Part shown: piece by piece, positions 24,700 to 37,949 of the stretch
Layout of the letters: each line of letters starts with the position of its first letter
Position numbering within the stretch: position 1 is the first letter of the stretch
Assembly (NCBI RefSeq): GCF_037042905.1
Contig: NC_087253.1
Location: 5,833,501 to 5,897,500 of the forward strand
Length of the DNA stretch: 64,000 nt
Source: Lytechinus pictus
Taxonomy: Eukaryota > Echinodermata > Echinoidea > Temnopleuroida > Toxopneustidae
Reading direction: 5' to 3'
Translations under genes and position numbers: made by a program
The notes under the pieces: model-generated
What the model saw: only the letters and a program-made list of their open reading frames with translations
Told to the model about the DNA's origin: nothing
Databases searched by the model: none

Positions 24700-25543
24700 T
24701 TAAGTAATTGTACCCCTTATTTTTCGATTGATAAAAAGTTTATATAACGCTTGGGTCCTTTGTCCCCTATTAAAAAAAAGAAAGTTTCAAGTTTCAAAAT
24801 GTATTGATTAGAATCCACACATATTGGATCATTCTCAATATTACAAATAATACTTTTGATAGTGATGATTAGGGGGGGGGGGGGCAACAACTGCCTCAAC
24901 TTTTTTTAGTTAAAAAAGAAGAGAGAGAAAGAAAGCAGGATATTCGCCACCCTGATGATGGTAATTATAACGATAACAATGATCATAACAAAAAATATTG
25001 ATTTCAATGATAATAATTAATAGTGACAATATTGATCGTCATACTAAATAGTAATGAAAACAACAATAAAACAAAATAATAATTTACCAGTAACATTCCC
25101 CTTTTCATTATACAAAACATCAAGATAAATGTTTAATTTTGATGTGACATAAAAAAGGGTAAGGTTGGTTAAATTTTTGCATAAAAATATTCGGACTGTT
25201 GAAATTATTCGAGATCATGAAATTCGATCTGAGTACAATGTTCCCATTTCCATTATTGATTGACAGTCAGACTCAGTGCAGTGAAAATAGTGTAAGCTAG
25301 GAGTTGCCACCTGGGCCCGTCCCCCTAAATCACCACAGATCAATAGCCCATTTCGTCAGGGGACTATATTAAATTATGCTCTAACTTTTAATAAAACATA
25401 TCATTTGAAAAGTCAAAATATATGCTTTTCCTTTATATTTTGAGATCACTGTTACTAATTTTGCTCCTTAATTGTTTATTTTCCACGTACGATACCGGTG
25501 GTGTGATTACAAAATTTCAATGCAGTGATTCAGAAGAAAAAAA
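24700..25543. other. Non-coding stretch, nothing recognised
   Basis: AT-rich sequence with a poly-G run at 24871-24883. No protein, RNA gene or element boundary recognised. Confidence 0.5.
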
Positions 25544-25551
25544 CTGCCCCC

Positions 25552-26688
25552 AGGCCGGGTGACCAGACGTCCCGTATTTCCCGGGATGGTCCCATATGTT
25601 GCTCCTCTGTCCGACAAACCGCTCCCGGGACGTCTTTTGTCCCGTATTTCAGTATATTGAACAAAATGTAGTTAATACATTTAAAAGTGACGAATGTTCA
25701 TGAAATAACCAACAGATAATCGATTACTAAACTTTTGCAAGTTTTTTTTTAGTTTTTAAAATTTTTTAATATATTAAAAACACACCATATATAATTATTA
25801 TTTTTGTCATATGGTTGTTTTTGTTTGCTGGAAGTCCTGAATTTTTTCCTCTTTCTTTCTTTTATATCCTTCTTCATTATTCTATCCTTCGCGCTGCTGA
25901 CACTTTTGTTCCATCTATCTTTCTTTCATGATCCTTTCTCTCGCTGTGTGTTTATTTTTCTTTCGTTCCTTCTTTCTCTTATTTGCATTCTTTATCAAAT
26001 TTCCTTTTTATCATTTCCTTCTTTCTTTCTTTAAACTGTTCTTTGCTTCCTTCTCCATTTCTCTCCTTTTTTCTTTTCGTTCTTTTTCTCCTTCCATTAT
26101 TTTCTCTTTTTTTATTCTTTCCTCCCTCTCTTTTCTCTCTAATTCTTTCATTCTTTATTTTTTCCCCTTCTAATTCCTTTCCCTTATTCTTTCTTTCCCT
26201 TCCATCCTTCTTCCTTCCTTCCCTAGCTTGCCGATCCATTCCTGTTTTTCTTTTATTGTTTCTTTCTTTCAAAGAATGAAGGAAAAATTTCTCTTTCCTT
26301 CAATCTTTCTTTCCGCTCTTTTTTCTTACTTTCTTTTTTCTTTCTCTCCTTTATTTCGTCTTTCACACATTTGTTCATCTTCCCTTCCTTTCTTTTTCTT
26401 TCTTTCTATATTCATTTAAAAGAATGACGGAAACCCTTTTTTCTCTTTTATTCTCTTTTATTCTTTTTTATCCTTTTATTCTAACTTTTTTATTTTTTCC
26501 TTAGTTCATTTTCCCCTTCATTTTTTATTTCTTTATTCTCAATATCTTTTCTTTCTCTCCTTCATTCTTTCGTTCACCCTTCCTTCCCATTCTTTATATT
26601 TTTCACAAGTCTGTAACACTGTGTAGCCTTCTATGTTGATTTTTTGTCGATTGTCCCGTATTTCATTTTGTGAAATCTGGTCACCCTG
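25552..26688. mobile_element. hAT-like element filled with polypyrimidine
   Basis: Terminal repeats are built on GGTGACCAGA (left) and TCTGGTCACC (right), plus GTCCCGTATTTC near both ends. This end sequence is of a type common in hAT elements. The 8-bp target duplication CTGCCCCC is at 25544-25551 and 26689-26696; the first C of the left end is shared with it. The interior 25840-26590 is an almost pure T/C tract ((TTTC)n-like). The long F/S/L-rich ORFs in it are artefacts. No transposase. Confidence 0.8.
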
Positions 26689-28223
26689 CTGCCCCCTTCC
26701 CCCGAGTATTCCAGTCCATTATGTCTTCAGCATCACCTTGTTAATTTTTCGTGTTCCCATATTCCTTATTTTCCTCTTTATTTCCATTTTTCATTCATCG
26801 AGTAAATCAAGTCTCTATAATTCATCACATTAATTTTCAATAAAAAAGTGGAATTCATCTTGAATAATATTAATGATAATGCAAATGCCAGACAGATAGG
26901 CTAGTTTGTCGAAAATCAATTATGATAATAGTGATGATTGCCAAATCATTGCATGTGCGCGCAGAGGGAACTAATCAGCCCCCCATGGCTGACCTTTGAC
27001 CGCGCGTATCCTGTTTTCAGTGCGCGTGTCGCCACTCTGTCTATTGATAACTCTGACAAGCGTCAAGGCCCTATATAAACAAGGTTGCGACACCGGAAGT
27101 TGCCGTCATTTGCTCATGGAGCTTTTGAATAGTTCCAAACTCACCGAAGTTTGTGTACAAAGTCAATGGGGGAGATTTTTCGACAGCAAATTTCAGGTAA
27201 TTACAATTGTTATTAAGAAAAACAAATTGATAGTTTTTAACGAGAATTTTATGTGCTTCATTTCTATGTGATCGGTTTGCAATAATTTTGAATTTTAACA
27301 TGCTTTTTTACTAATTTTTAATAGTTCCAAGGCGTAAACATGACAGTAAAGATACGGTATGGGACTGTCAACCGTAGCCGGCAGTGCGGCTGGCTCAGTA
27401 GGCCGATATACGCTGTGACTGGTTGTGTTTCCTGACGGGCTGACGGGTTGGTCGTCCGGACACATGAGTTTTTCCTTTCGATTTTGAAAAGTTTACAAGC
27501 AATGTCTTTGATTTTTTTAGCACGGAATGTAAGAAAATATTATAAAGAACAAATAATGATGGTGATAAGCATTATTCAAGCTATATTTTTTGCTTTATTT
27601 TCCTGAGAAGTGAGATAAAAATAAAAAAACAAGTGAAAAAAAAAAAAATTTATATGAATTTAATAGTTGTGATCATCTTCTATTTTGTTCTCTGTAATAT
27701 ATTTCCTAACATTTTGTACTAAAAATTGATGAAACTTCGCTTGTAAATTTTTCCAGACGACTTTCTAAAATTGATCGTCCGGACACACAAGTAACAACTG
27801 GGTATACAAGGCTTCATTTTTCAGTGTCCAGACACCCAACCCCTCATCGATGTCTCCATAGATCCAAAACAAATTTCCTGAAAATGAATCCCAAATTTTC
27901 TGAAATTCATAGACAATTCCTGGAATTTTTAATTTTGATTTTCAACGAAAATCTGGCAATAATAAATAATAATTAATACAGTGAGCTTAAATTTGGTCCA
28001 AAAAGTGACCAAAATCAAGAAATTTAACATTTTTTGTTCATCATGTCCTCTTGAAAAATAGGAACAAAATTAGGAAATAACGAGTGCAGAAAATTATGAG
28101 CTGCGATGATGGAGCCTACGCCTGGATCCGGAAGAAGATCTAATGTTAGATCTAAATCTTTATAAAATATTACATGAATATTTTAAAGTTGCTACGGTTA
28201 ATTGTTGTTTAATTGTAATCATG

Positions 28224-28560
28224 GGCGGATCCAGTATTTTCCAAAACGGGAGGCACATTTTTCTGAGGAAAAATTTAACACGCTAAAAGAAAAGGGTCTT
28301 CACTTTCAAGGGGGGGGGGGGGGGGGCAGGGGCACACTTCTGCATTTCTACATTACAATTTTTAGTTTTGCTTCTCAAGGGGTCTGGGGGGGGGCACAAG
28401 CTGGCTTTGCCACCCCTCCCCCTTGCAATTTTTGGATTTCCTGAATTTCCTGGAATTTTTTTCATTTCTGGAACCTTTCCTGGAAAAAGTAAAAATTTCT
28501 CAAATTTCAGGAAGAGTGGAAGCACCCCATCCACTTGCACTCTTCAACCACCCTGTCTGT
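28224..28560. mobile_element. GGCGGATCCAG-type element, one end only
   Basis: Begins CATGGGCGGATCCAG and is followed by blocks (TTTTCCAAAA, TTGCTTCTCAAGGGG) found in reverse order and orientation in the element at 49079-49373. It contains poly-G runs (28310-28326, 28386-28394). The other end was not located. Confidence 0.5.
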
Positions 28561-30337
28561 CTTGAGTCAATGCAACATACATGTACAATGCACACTCAAA
28601 AAGTCTTTAAAATATCACTTTTTTTTACATAAAAAAAACTCAGATCCATTCAGTTATTTGTTTTCATTCTAAACTTAGAATTTTTTTTTTATTCACCAGA
28701 GCGCTCAAAAACTTTTAATTTTGAGCATATTTTTGTGAGGCCTTCTGAGATTGATGCAGATCTTCATCTCCACAGACTCTCTTTTTAATCCCTTTTTGAT
28801 TAGAAAAAAAATAATAATTTCAAGAATTCAATTTAGTTTTGTGCCAAGGCATTTTTTTATGATGATGAATTCACTGTATAGTCAAAATTGACTGTTCCAA
28901 AATATCAAGTATTCATCCAGTCTAGATCAAGAGAAAATCAACAATCTTGTTTACAATCTTGTTCACCACACAGGTTACTAACTGCAGACAAGGACAGGTT
29001 ATCACAACCTTGTGATAAAAGTGGTGTTAGCTTAGGACTGCATTTTTTAAAAGTGGTGTTAGACCACATAGATGTTATCACAACCTTGTAATATTATATA
29101 TACCACTAGTTGCATGTCCGGACAGGTTGGGTATCTAGACCGAAAATTTCTTCCACTAGGCCAAGTAATTTGAAATGGTTTGGAATTAAAATCAATTCTT
29201 TGTAGTTTTTCAAAGAAACTTTTAGAATTTAAAGGCCTAATGTACATGTAGACCTCTACTCTGTTGATATGTATGGTGTGATAAGTAATTACAAAAGCCA
29301 ATGACAATACATGCTTAGTTGACTAGATAATCATTGATGCACGATCATGCACCAAACTTATCTAAGTTAGATCTAAATGTAGATTTTTTTTTTCAATTTG
29401 ATTGTGGACAATAAAATAGGCCCTAATTGCTGCCGATTGATCTGTTTTGGATGAGAGGAACTACTGGATAAGCCTGTAAGCTGTGAAAGTATGATTGTTT
29501 GATTTCCATCATTATAGTAATAAGATGTGATTATATTACATACAATACATGTGGGGCTACATTGTGCAATCAATCTTTATTTCCTTTAAATCTTCTCCTT
29601 TAAATCTTGCATCATGTATCAGTCCGCCTGTCTTCTGACCGCATTTTGTGCAATGTTGGATGAGTTCGACTCTCATGAAGTTCCAAATTTAAATTCAGAA
29701 CTTTCATTGGTGGCAACAGCATAAAATGAGGGTCAATCTCTCACTCTCTACCTCTTGTTTCTTTTATTTTATATTTAGTGTACATGTAATGATAATATAG
29801 TTGGATCATGCATTAATTTAGATAGCTGTAAAGAGGTTGTTTTATTAAGCAAATACATTTTAATGCCAATATGAACTTTATATGGCATTGGATGGGTGAG
29901 GATGTGCCATGGCCGCATTAGTCTGCAGGCACAGACCGAATGAAACTTGTTCTAAGTGTGGCTCCAAGGAAGATACATGGTGACCATGAAGGCATGAAAC
30001 CTACTACACTATCTCAGATGTTGTTCTGCTACACTATTCTTCTTCGCCATGGAAAATTCCAGAAGTTACAACATCTGAGATGGTACAGAGATTGAAGCTT
30101 TTTGGTCTAGAAAATGGGCAAAATATTGGCAGTGCAGAAATGAAAGTACTAATTTTAAAAAAGGAAGCTACATGCAAACCAACTGGATTACTAAACTCAT
30201 TTGTCCATGTACTGGCACCATGAAAGCATTTAGGGTTATCATAGACCTAGTGGTCAATGATGTTCGAATATGCCTCGTGAGAATTGAACTCACCCAGTAC
30301 ACAAAAAAAAAAGTTTATAGCCAAATTGGTACAAGGC

Positions 30338-30470
30338 TAGACAGGAATAACCGTCGTTTCTGGGGGTTTATTTAATAATTTCTTTAATTTTACTAAGTGA
30401 GAGAAGCCAACGCAGTTCAGCGAAACAACCAAATGCAGAGACTGATGCTTTTGGTCTAGTACTAGGCCTA
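30338..30470 (+). repeat. Dispersed repeat, copy 2 of 2
   Basis: Direct copy of the 19689-19860 repeat with the same order of conserved blocks. It lies within the 5-kb TIR element. Confidence 0.7.
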
Positions 30471-32058
30471 CTTGGGTATTTCGCTTGCCTTCGGAATAGT
30501 TTTACATCACAGTGGCAACTATAAGGAAAACCCTGGCCTGTATCATATATGAAAATAAAATAAGGCATGTTAATCTCGAGAGCACCAAGGTACATCATAT
30601 GTAAGGCATGATTATAATGTAAGTGGTATAAAATCCAAAGAACACCATGGTATGTTTTTACAGGGCATAAAGGGTAGAAATATTAAGAACGCTATAAAAA
30701 AATCTGTAGCGATAGGAATATAAGGAGGAAACTTGCTCTAGCCTTTTGTAATTCTGGTGACAACTGACAAGACCACTTATCCAATGTAATACTATAGGTT
30801 ATAATATAACCTAACCTTATGCTCAGTTAGTAACCCCTGTGCTGTGTGGTGATTGAAATGAATAAGTATTTATTTACTTTCTTTTATATGTAATGTGTAC
30901 AGTCCTGGTTGTAAATTCATCTTATGCCTTAATGGCCCCAAAATTAATTGAATTCCTGAAATTAATTTTGTTCTAATTAAAAATAAAGTTTGTGGAAGTG
31001 AATATCTGCATTCTGCACAGCACTTATCTCACTTTCCACCAATTATTAATAGGCAATATATGTTTCATCTTCAAAATCTAAATAAATAAAAAATGATTCA
31101 AATCAAATTGCCAAAGTTGATTATCAAATGAACGTAATTCCTAAGGATACCGATAACCTTTCTTATAACATGTTTGCATACACTTTTTTGCCTGTACATT
31201 TTGTCATGTTTATATTAATATAACTCACTGCATGATGTAGTCGATATCTAGATCTATTTCTTGTAGTTGTTCTTACTCTTAGACTTGCCTATATTGGCCC
31301 TAGTATTAGATCTAGTACTTTTAGTAGTAATATTTTTTGCTGTTCTTTTTTTGTTAATAGGGCCAGGGCCACATGGAAGACCACCAAGTTGATGATATGT
31401 GCCGCCTGTTATCAGAAATTGAAAAAAAATAAATAAGGGCCCACTCAGTCAAAGTCAAAGACAAAGGGTCGACAAAGGCAAAGCACAAAGACAAAGTCTC
31501 AATTTCAAAGATGCTCAAAGTCAAATCAATTCATGTTTTTGAGCGCTCTGGTAAAAGAGATATCAAAATCAGCTAAATTTACAACGGCACAAATCTACAA
31601 TAAGAATTTAGGATACGAAACTAGTAATTTATGGCACCACATACATCTCACCTCTCGGTCTCCTAACGACCCGTGGGGGACCAGCAGAACCTTACATCCA
31701 GCCCGACAGTTCCGGGGGAAATAAGTGCAGCGTCCCGCTCGCTACCAGCAGCAGTGAGCATTTACGGCTTGCGACGAACTCGGTTGCCATTTTTCAAATC
31801 AACGATATTACACGTATTTTGTTATAAGATCGTACAAATTTGATAAATTTAGGTGGTCGCTAATATATTGATATGAATGTGTAGCGTAAAAATAAATTTC
31901 TAACGTCAATTTCCAATATATTTATAAAAAATGATTCAAAATTTTGCACGCATTTCCAATGGTAGCAGTCGACAAAAAGGCCCGGTTGGAACTATTCGAG
32001 ATCCTTCAAATTTGACCTTTGACCCCTGTTGTCGCAACCTTGTTTATATAGGGCCTTG

Positions 32059-33161
32059 ACAAGCGTGTTGCTCTAAGGAAGGTCAACTCAATACGCGCAT
32101 GCAGCTGAGGTACGCGCATATTTTATCATTTATGCCAACGAAATCATACGCCGATCCAATACAACAACAAATTAGTAGCGATCACGAAAACAATATGAAA
32201 GAATATGACTACAACGATATCAAAGATAACATTAAAAAATTATGTTGGAGAATATACATACATTTAAAAACATACGTTGATATTTAAAACTTTACAAATA
32301 TAAGTTTTAGAAACTAAATCATTACCAAATCGGTGATTGTTGTTATCAGCGATTTCACCAGACGGCTGTATTAGGTGATTTGCGTCGAGACGATTTTGTG
32401 ACCACTCGCAAAGCATTTCGGGATTGAATATGACCACCTTATTTTCTCTGAGCTCTTCGCTGAACCCATCATCACAGTGCAGCTGCAGCGCAGCGCGCAG
32501 CCAATGCAATGCATCCGATGCGTGGGTTGTTTTTTTCGCCGTCCATGCCATGGTCTCGGACTCGGAGTTGAAATTTAGACCCGGATTTCGGTGATACAGC
32601 GCCTTTATTTCAGATTTATAGACTTAAAAGTCAAATGACATTTAAAATTTGAAATCTAACCTTGAACAATCATCGTTGATAAACATCAGCCCTGAAGCAA
32701 TTGCACTTCAAATCAGACTAGGCAAATTGGACGTCATTGTCTATGTTGCTAGAAGGTCTATGATGAGTCGCCTGAAGCCCCAGCGCATCATCAACGTCAC
32801 TAGCTAGCTGCGCGACCGGCCCAGACTCGGCGCACCCAGGCCAGAAAAATGACCTCGATTATTACGGTGGTTGTCTATGCATTTATTAGTGGTGCAGCGA
32901 AATTCAGCAGAAGAAAATAAGAGATATGAGGTATCCTCGTCATAGACTTAATATTCCAGAATGAGGAAAAATGTCAAAATCATGATTATTTAAGCTAAAT
33001 ATTTTTTTTTTAAATTAAAGTAATAATTGTTCATTAAAAAATATTTGAAATTAACAAATAAAAAAAAATCAACTCGACAAATTTCCCAAAACCCCACCTT
33101 ATTTTTTAGAGTGGTCACAAAATTCGAGCGGAGTTGACCTTCCTTAGAGCAACACGCTTGT
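32059..33161. mobile_element. Inverted-repeat element with perfect 31-bp arms
   Basis: 32059-32089 and 33131-33161 are exact reverse complements (core GCTCTAAGGAAGGTCAACTC). The left arm begins in the target duplication of the 5-kb element, so that element landed at the edge of this one. The interior is 1.04 kb, AT-rich, and includes a short frame (32551-32264) with no recognisable domain. Confidence 0.65.
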
Positions 33162-33202
33162 GTGTTGCTGCCCTCTACGTTCGTTGGTGTAAACGTACAT
33201 AC

Positions 33203-33648
33203 CCTGTTTACACTTAATCGGCATTTGAATCGGCTCGCGGTTCAGAACCGCGAGCCGATGCAGCATCGGCTTTTTCATAGCGTGTAAACGCGAGTAACTT
33301 GAATCGGCTCGCGGTTCAGAACCGACAATTTGCACCACCACAGTAGTAGGTTCTGAACCGCGAGCCGATGCAGAATCGGCTTTTTTACTAGGTGTAAACA
33401 GAAAGCCGATTCTGCATCGGCAATTTGTGCGCATTTCATTTACTTTACCATTGTGACGTAATTGTTAGCGCACTGATCCAGCGTTGTCTTTATTATGAAG
33501 TATATTGTTGGTGTGCGTATCATTTCAGGTTTTTGCATCGGCTCGCGGTTCTGAACCGCGAGCCTTAACAACGTGTAAACTCAAACCAAAAGCCGATTCT
33601 GCATCGGCTTTTGGTTCTGAACCAAATGCCGATTAAGTGTAAACACGG
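33203..33648. mobile_element. Fold-back element with repeated internal palindromes
   Basis: Ends CCCTGTTTACACTTAATCGG and the complement of CCGTGTTTACACTTAATCGG bound 446 bp, flanked by TA on both sides (33201-33202, 33649-33650). The interior holds several copies of TCGGCTCGCGGTTC-(A/T)-GAACCGCGAGCC palindromes in both orientations, plus GATTCTGCATCGGC blocks. No coding capacity. A TA target site fits Tc1/mariner-like mobilisation, but the class is unproven. Confidence 0.75.
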
Positions 33649-33654
33649 TAGTAG

Positions 33655-34655
33655 TTAACTTTTCCCACCGGAAAAAATGGACTATATGTGAGGTCAGCAA
33701 GGAAAATTTAATGAGAACGTTGTCCCTATATTATTCGTTTTCTCCTTAATTGCGTACGCTTTCAATGTAACAATCCTAAGCAAAGGATGTGAATGTATGA
33801 ATATACATATAAATATAGGCCTATGTATTATAAGACAGTATAATAGTGTCATAACATAACATTCACAAAATATATGTAGAAAATGTCTGCAAGTCTTAGA
33901 CTACGTGACAAACTGTTGACAGTGATGTCAAAAGCGACTTGAACTTTAAACCCCTCCACCGTAATATGATGATAAGCCAAACTCCTAACCGTTGTATATA
34001 TATTTGCCAACGACTGCATGGCCTGGGGTTCCGGAACGAAATTCGTTAACTAAAAGTATTATTGAAGCCTATAATTGGACTACAACCGTTTGCTATCATC
34101 ATACGAGGTAGATAAACGCTGCGACAATTCTTCATTATAATTCAATCTGCAGAAATAGCTATAGGGCCATGCTAGGACCGTCCTGAAAACCACTATGAAA
34201 GTAATGGAGTGCATTTACCAGCAGCGTCATTGAACTGATAGAGGTGTATCGTTAGAGGTTGAACTACACCGTGTCAAAACTTCGAGATCGAAACGACGTA
34301 AAAATCATCAAATAACCGGTTAGGAATCCTAGGTTTCTTCAAGTGTAGAACTGACGGAATCTCGAGAAGCGAAGGTTATTCACAGTTGTTGCGGGTCAAT
34401 GAACTCTGTATCCATATCGTCTGGCGTACACTGGATCCTTTTTTCACAAAAATATCTCCATAAGTTCTAGTATGTAAGCTGCTTTTTCTTAAAATCATAT
34501 TTTGACAAGAGGCCGGACAACTTTGAAGGGAGGCTTGCATGGCCTATTTAGTTTAACTCATTCGTAATTCAAGCTGTTTTCGAGCAGTAGGTCTCTCTAT
34601 ACACAGAGGTGGTCATTACATCTGTTGATTGGAGTCTGATTTGGGACGAGTGAAT
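33655..34655. other. Likely promoter and 5' UTR region of PNP, nothing specific recognised
   Basis: About 1 kb of non-repetitive-looking DNA upstream of the first PNP coding exon. It may hold its promoter and 5' UTR. I could not assign a TATA box or initiator. Confidence 0.4.
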
Positions 34656-34681
34656 ATGACGAATAACAACGTGGAAAACAT
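34656..34681 (+). CDS. PNP: PNP exon 1 (start codon)
   Basis: ATG ACG AAT AAC AAC GTG GAA AAC AT, then a consensus donor GTAAGT. It encodes MTNNNVEN and the first two bases of the next codon, which the G of exon 2 completes to ATG. An in-frame TGA lies upstream at 34626. VENMFTYEDY matches the human N-terminus pattern, supporting this tiny exon. Confidence 0.8.
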
Positions 34682-37600
34682 GTAAGTTCATTGCTCTATT
34701 TAATTTTGGTTTCATTTCGGATATACCTGAATGATAATGAAGGCATATGAAGTTACTGCTAACAATAGAGCTACCCTACCAGTGTGAGGGGGGGGGGGGG
34801 GGGGGGGGGCGCGGGATTGCCAATTTTGTCTACTGCTGGCTCGTCCACTCACATGCCATTCCGTCCATCAAAATTTCGTGTAACAACCATTTGGTCAAAA
34901 GATCACTTCGTCTAGTTACAATTTCGTCTCATAACCAGTTGGTTTAATACTCATTTCATTTTCATTCATTTACACAATTAACACTTAGTCCAACAAACTG
35001 GTTATTCGACGAACTGGCGAGTGGACGAATTGGTAGTTGGACCATGTGGATAGTGGACAAACTGATGGTAGGCCAAATGATAGTAGACGAGTTGGCATTA
35101 GACGAATTGGAAATAAACCCTAATGCGGAGATACTGGTAGTTGATAGGTCCATGCTCATATGACTGTACCCTACAACAAAATGAGAAAGATAGAGAGAAC
35201 GTTGTGTGTGGAGGAGGGGGTGTAGGGGTGAGGGTGTGTGGGGTGTGTGTGACAGAGAGATTGAGAGAAAGGAGGAGAGGGACATACAGAAAAAAAAAAC
35301 CGTATAGAGTGAGGGAGAGAGAAAAAAGAGAGATATGGAGAGAAAGAGAGGGAAAAGGTCAATTCATTTACAAAAGGTTTATTAAAATACTTTCATTGTT
35401 GCAAAAGCCGAATTGCAAATATTTACAATACAAACGCATCATCAATATGTAGCAAAGTATATCATGGATACATTTAAATCTCAAATGGAAAAATATGCAA
35501 AATACATGTAAATATACCAGTGTGTTGCCATGTACAATAATGAGAGGGAGAGAAAGGAAGAGAGGATGAGAAAGGGGTGGTGGTATAAATACATTAGCGG
35601 GAAATGCACGAAATCAAATTCGTGCAAGTTCTACTGTTTTGCCAATGCAACAACATCATTGAATTTTCCATTCTAATGAATTGGTTAATATGAGCTGTGC
35701 TTACTGCAAAACTCAGGTGTTGATTTAACACCAGCCGGAATCTTTATATGTCCACACCAGAGAAGTATTGAAACAACACCAGTTTAGAATCAAACCAATG
35801 CTGTTTTAATACTAATAGGTGTTGTATAAACACCTATCTGGTGCTAGACCAAAACAAAACTGGTGTAGTGTTACACTTCTCTGGTTTGGACCAGGGACCT
35901 GGGAAGCGGGGGTGCTGGGGGTGCTGCGTGTATTATTTTCCATAGACAGCACCCCCACGAAATCAGGTTCCCCCCTGTATTTGTTTAAATATGTTATAAT
36001 GTACATACTTATCACATCCGACAATCGCAAATCATTTACATAGTCTTTCACATATTCCAATAACATCCCTCCTATAACGCGACTCAATCCGGGACTCAAT
36101 CAAGTTCCATTTTCCATAAGGAAGCGCACCTCCTGGAAATCTAGTGGTAGGTATGATAAATGACAGAAATTTAATAAAAATGAACGACGTTTTGTAGACC
36201 CCCCCCCCCTTCAGAATTTTCCGACACATTACTTGAAATAGTGTTTAAATTCACCCTCTTTCAGATCGGAATATCAAATATTTTCTGCTCGCGCTTCGCG
36301 CTCGCATTATTGATTTGTGTAATAAAAAAATGTATTTAGAATGCCCAGATGCTAGGTCTAACTCTAAATACGCGCACTCATGTTTATTCAGATATGCAGC
36401 TTGATTTTGGGGGGATACTCCGGGCTGAAAATATTTATATCAAATACATTTTATCAAAATAAATAAATTTTATCAAAATCTGATAACGATTAGTTAAGTT
36501 ATTTAATTCTAAAGTTTAGTAATATTTTATGAAAATGGTGATATGCATGTCGTCATGAATAATTAATAGGTGGGCTGATGCTGTCACATCCCCACTATTC
36601 TAGCTGTTGATTGATTGATTGACAACGAATTTATTCATTCCAAAATTTCAACAAAGTTACAAAGTAAAGCAAAATATAATATAACATTTTGAAATGAAAT
36701 AGGAACCTTCTGGAAAGCAAAGCTTGTTATTGAAGGTTTCCTTTAATAAATAAGACTTAATTGATTCCTTGTGGAATCAAAATTGTTTCATTTTTTTCAT
36801 ACCAGAATGAATGATATGTCTCCCTGATAATGAAATAAGTTGCAACAAAGAATATTTAATGGACTAAATCAGTTGTCAATTCAACTGTTTTGGTTCTTGA
36901 AAAGAAAATATTGAATAAACCTAATTTTATATAATAAAATACAAAAGAACAAGTGGGGAATAATGCTAATCTTTAAAATGTAATAACTGTGATATTCCTT
37001 GTCTGATTTTGATCAAATCTTTATTCTTATGTTCGTCTGAGTTTTCTTTATCTGTTCAAACCATGTTACATTCAGTGTGGAGTTTCAGATCAGAATATAA
37101 AACAATTTCTGCACGCGCTTCGCGCTCACATTATTAATTTAAGAATTTATCCAATTACCCATAATTTTCTTGATTTACAAAACATGAATAGAATGTCCCG
37201 TTTTCAGGTCTGAAATCTCAACTTTGTTTCCGCTCGCGCTTTGCGCTCGCATCAATTGTATAGTTATATACCTATCCTGTTCATGATTAGAAAAGTGCAT
37301 AAGATGTCTCGTTTTTAGGTTTGAAATCTCATTTTTATTTCTGCTCGCGCTTCGCGCTCGCATCAATTGTATAGTTTTATACCTATCCTCATCATGATCA
37401 GAAAAGTACTTAGAATCTCTCGTTTTTTGGTCTAAAATCTCAATTTTGTTTCCGCTCGCGCTTCGCGCTCGCATCAATTGTATATATACCTATCCTGTTC
37501 ATAATTTAAAAAACGTGCTTAGAATGTCCAGTATTTAGGTCGGAATGTCAAATTTTTCAGCTCGCGCTTCGCGCTCGCATTATTTGATTGCTGATATATG

Positions 37601-37903
37601 TATCGTCTTCATGGGTAACTGCAAACAGTCCTTAGAACACGTCCATTTCGATCAGGCCAGAGCGTATATAAAAAATATCTGCTCGCGCTGATCGCGCTCA
37701 CAATTATTATTACATAAATTGTTACATACGCATCTTGGACCACAAACATTGCTCAAAATGTTCAATTTTCAGGACAAAATACATGAAATTTCTACAAAAA
37801 AATAGCTCGCACTTCGCGCTCGAATTATCTTATTATATATTCATGTTCTTTTTTAAGAAGAAAGCTAAGAAGTGACTGTCAATTATATGTATATATATAT
37901 ATA

Positions 37904-37949
<46 letters not shown>

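Larger units (their letters stand above)
27064..32058. mobile_element. 5-kb terminal-inverted-repeat element, coding capacity not recognised
   Basis: A 29-bp perfect terminal inverted repeat (begins CAAGGCCCTATATAAACAAG) bounds 4995 bp. The exact 8-bp target duplication ACAAGCGT lies at 27056-27063 and 32059-32066. The inner flanks also contain AATAGTTCCAAAC and its near complement GTTGGAACTATT. Eight-bp duplications fit hAT or P-type elements. No transposase could be read; all frames are short, so it is non-autonomous or decayed. Further repeats lie inside it (28224 and 30338). Confidence 0.8.

Noticed and set aside
25804..26419. F/S/L-rich ORFs
   Set aside because: Polypyrimidine tract open in all three frames on the plus strand; no membrane-protein pattern beyond base composition.
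27064..32058. A P-type or hAT transposase inside the 5-kb element
   Set aside because: No frame longer than about 90 codons and no motif recognised; a profile search would be needed.
32059..33161. Target-site duplication for the 31-bp-arm element
   Set aside because: Comparison with the empty-like site at 19.0 kb does not give a clean duplication; only the inverted repeat is reported.
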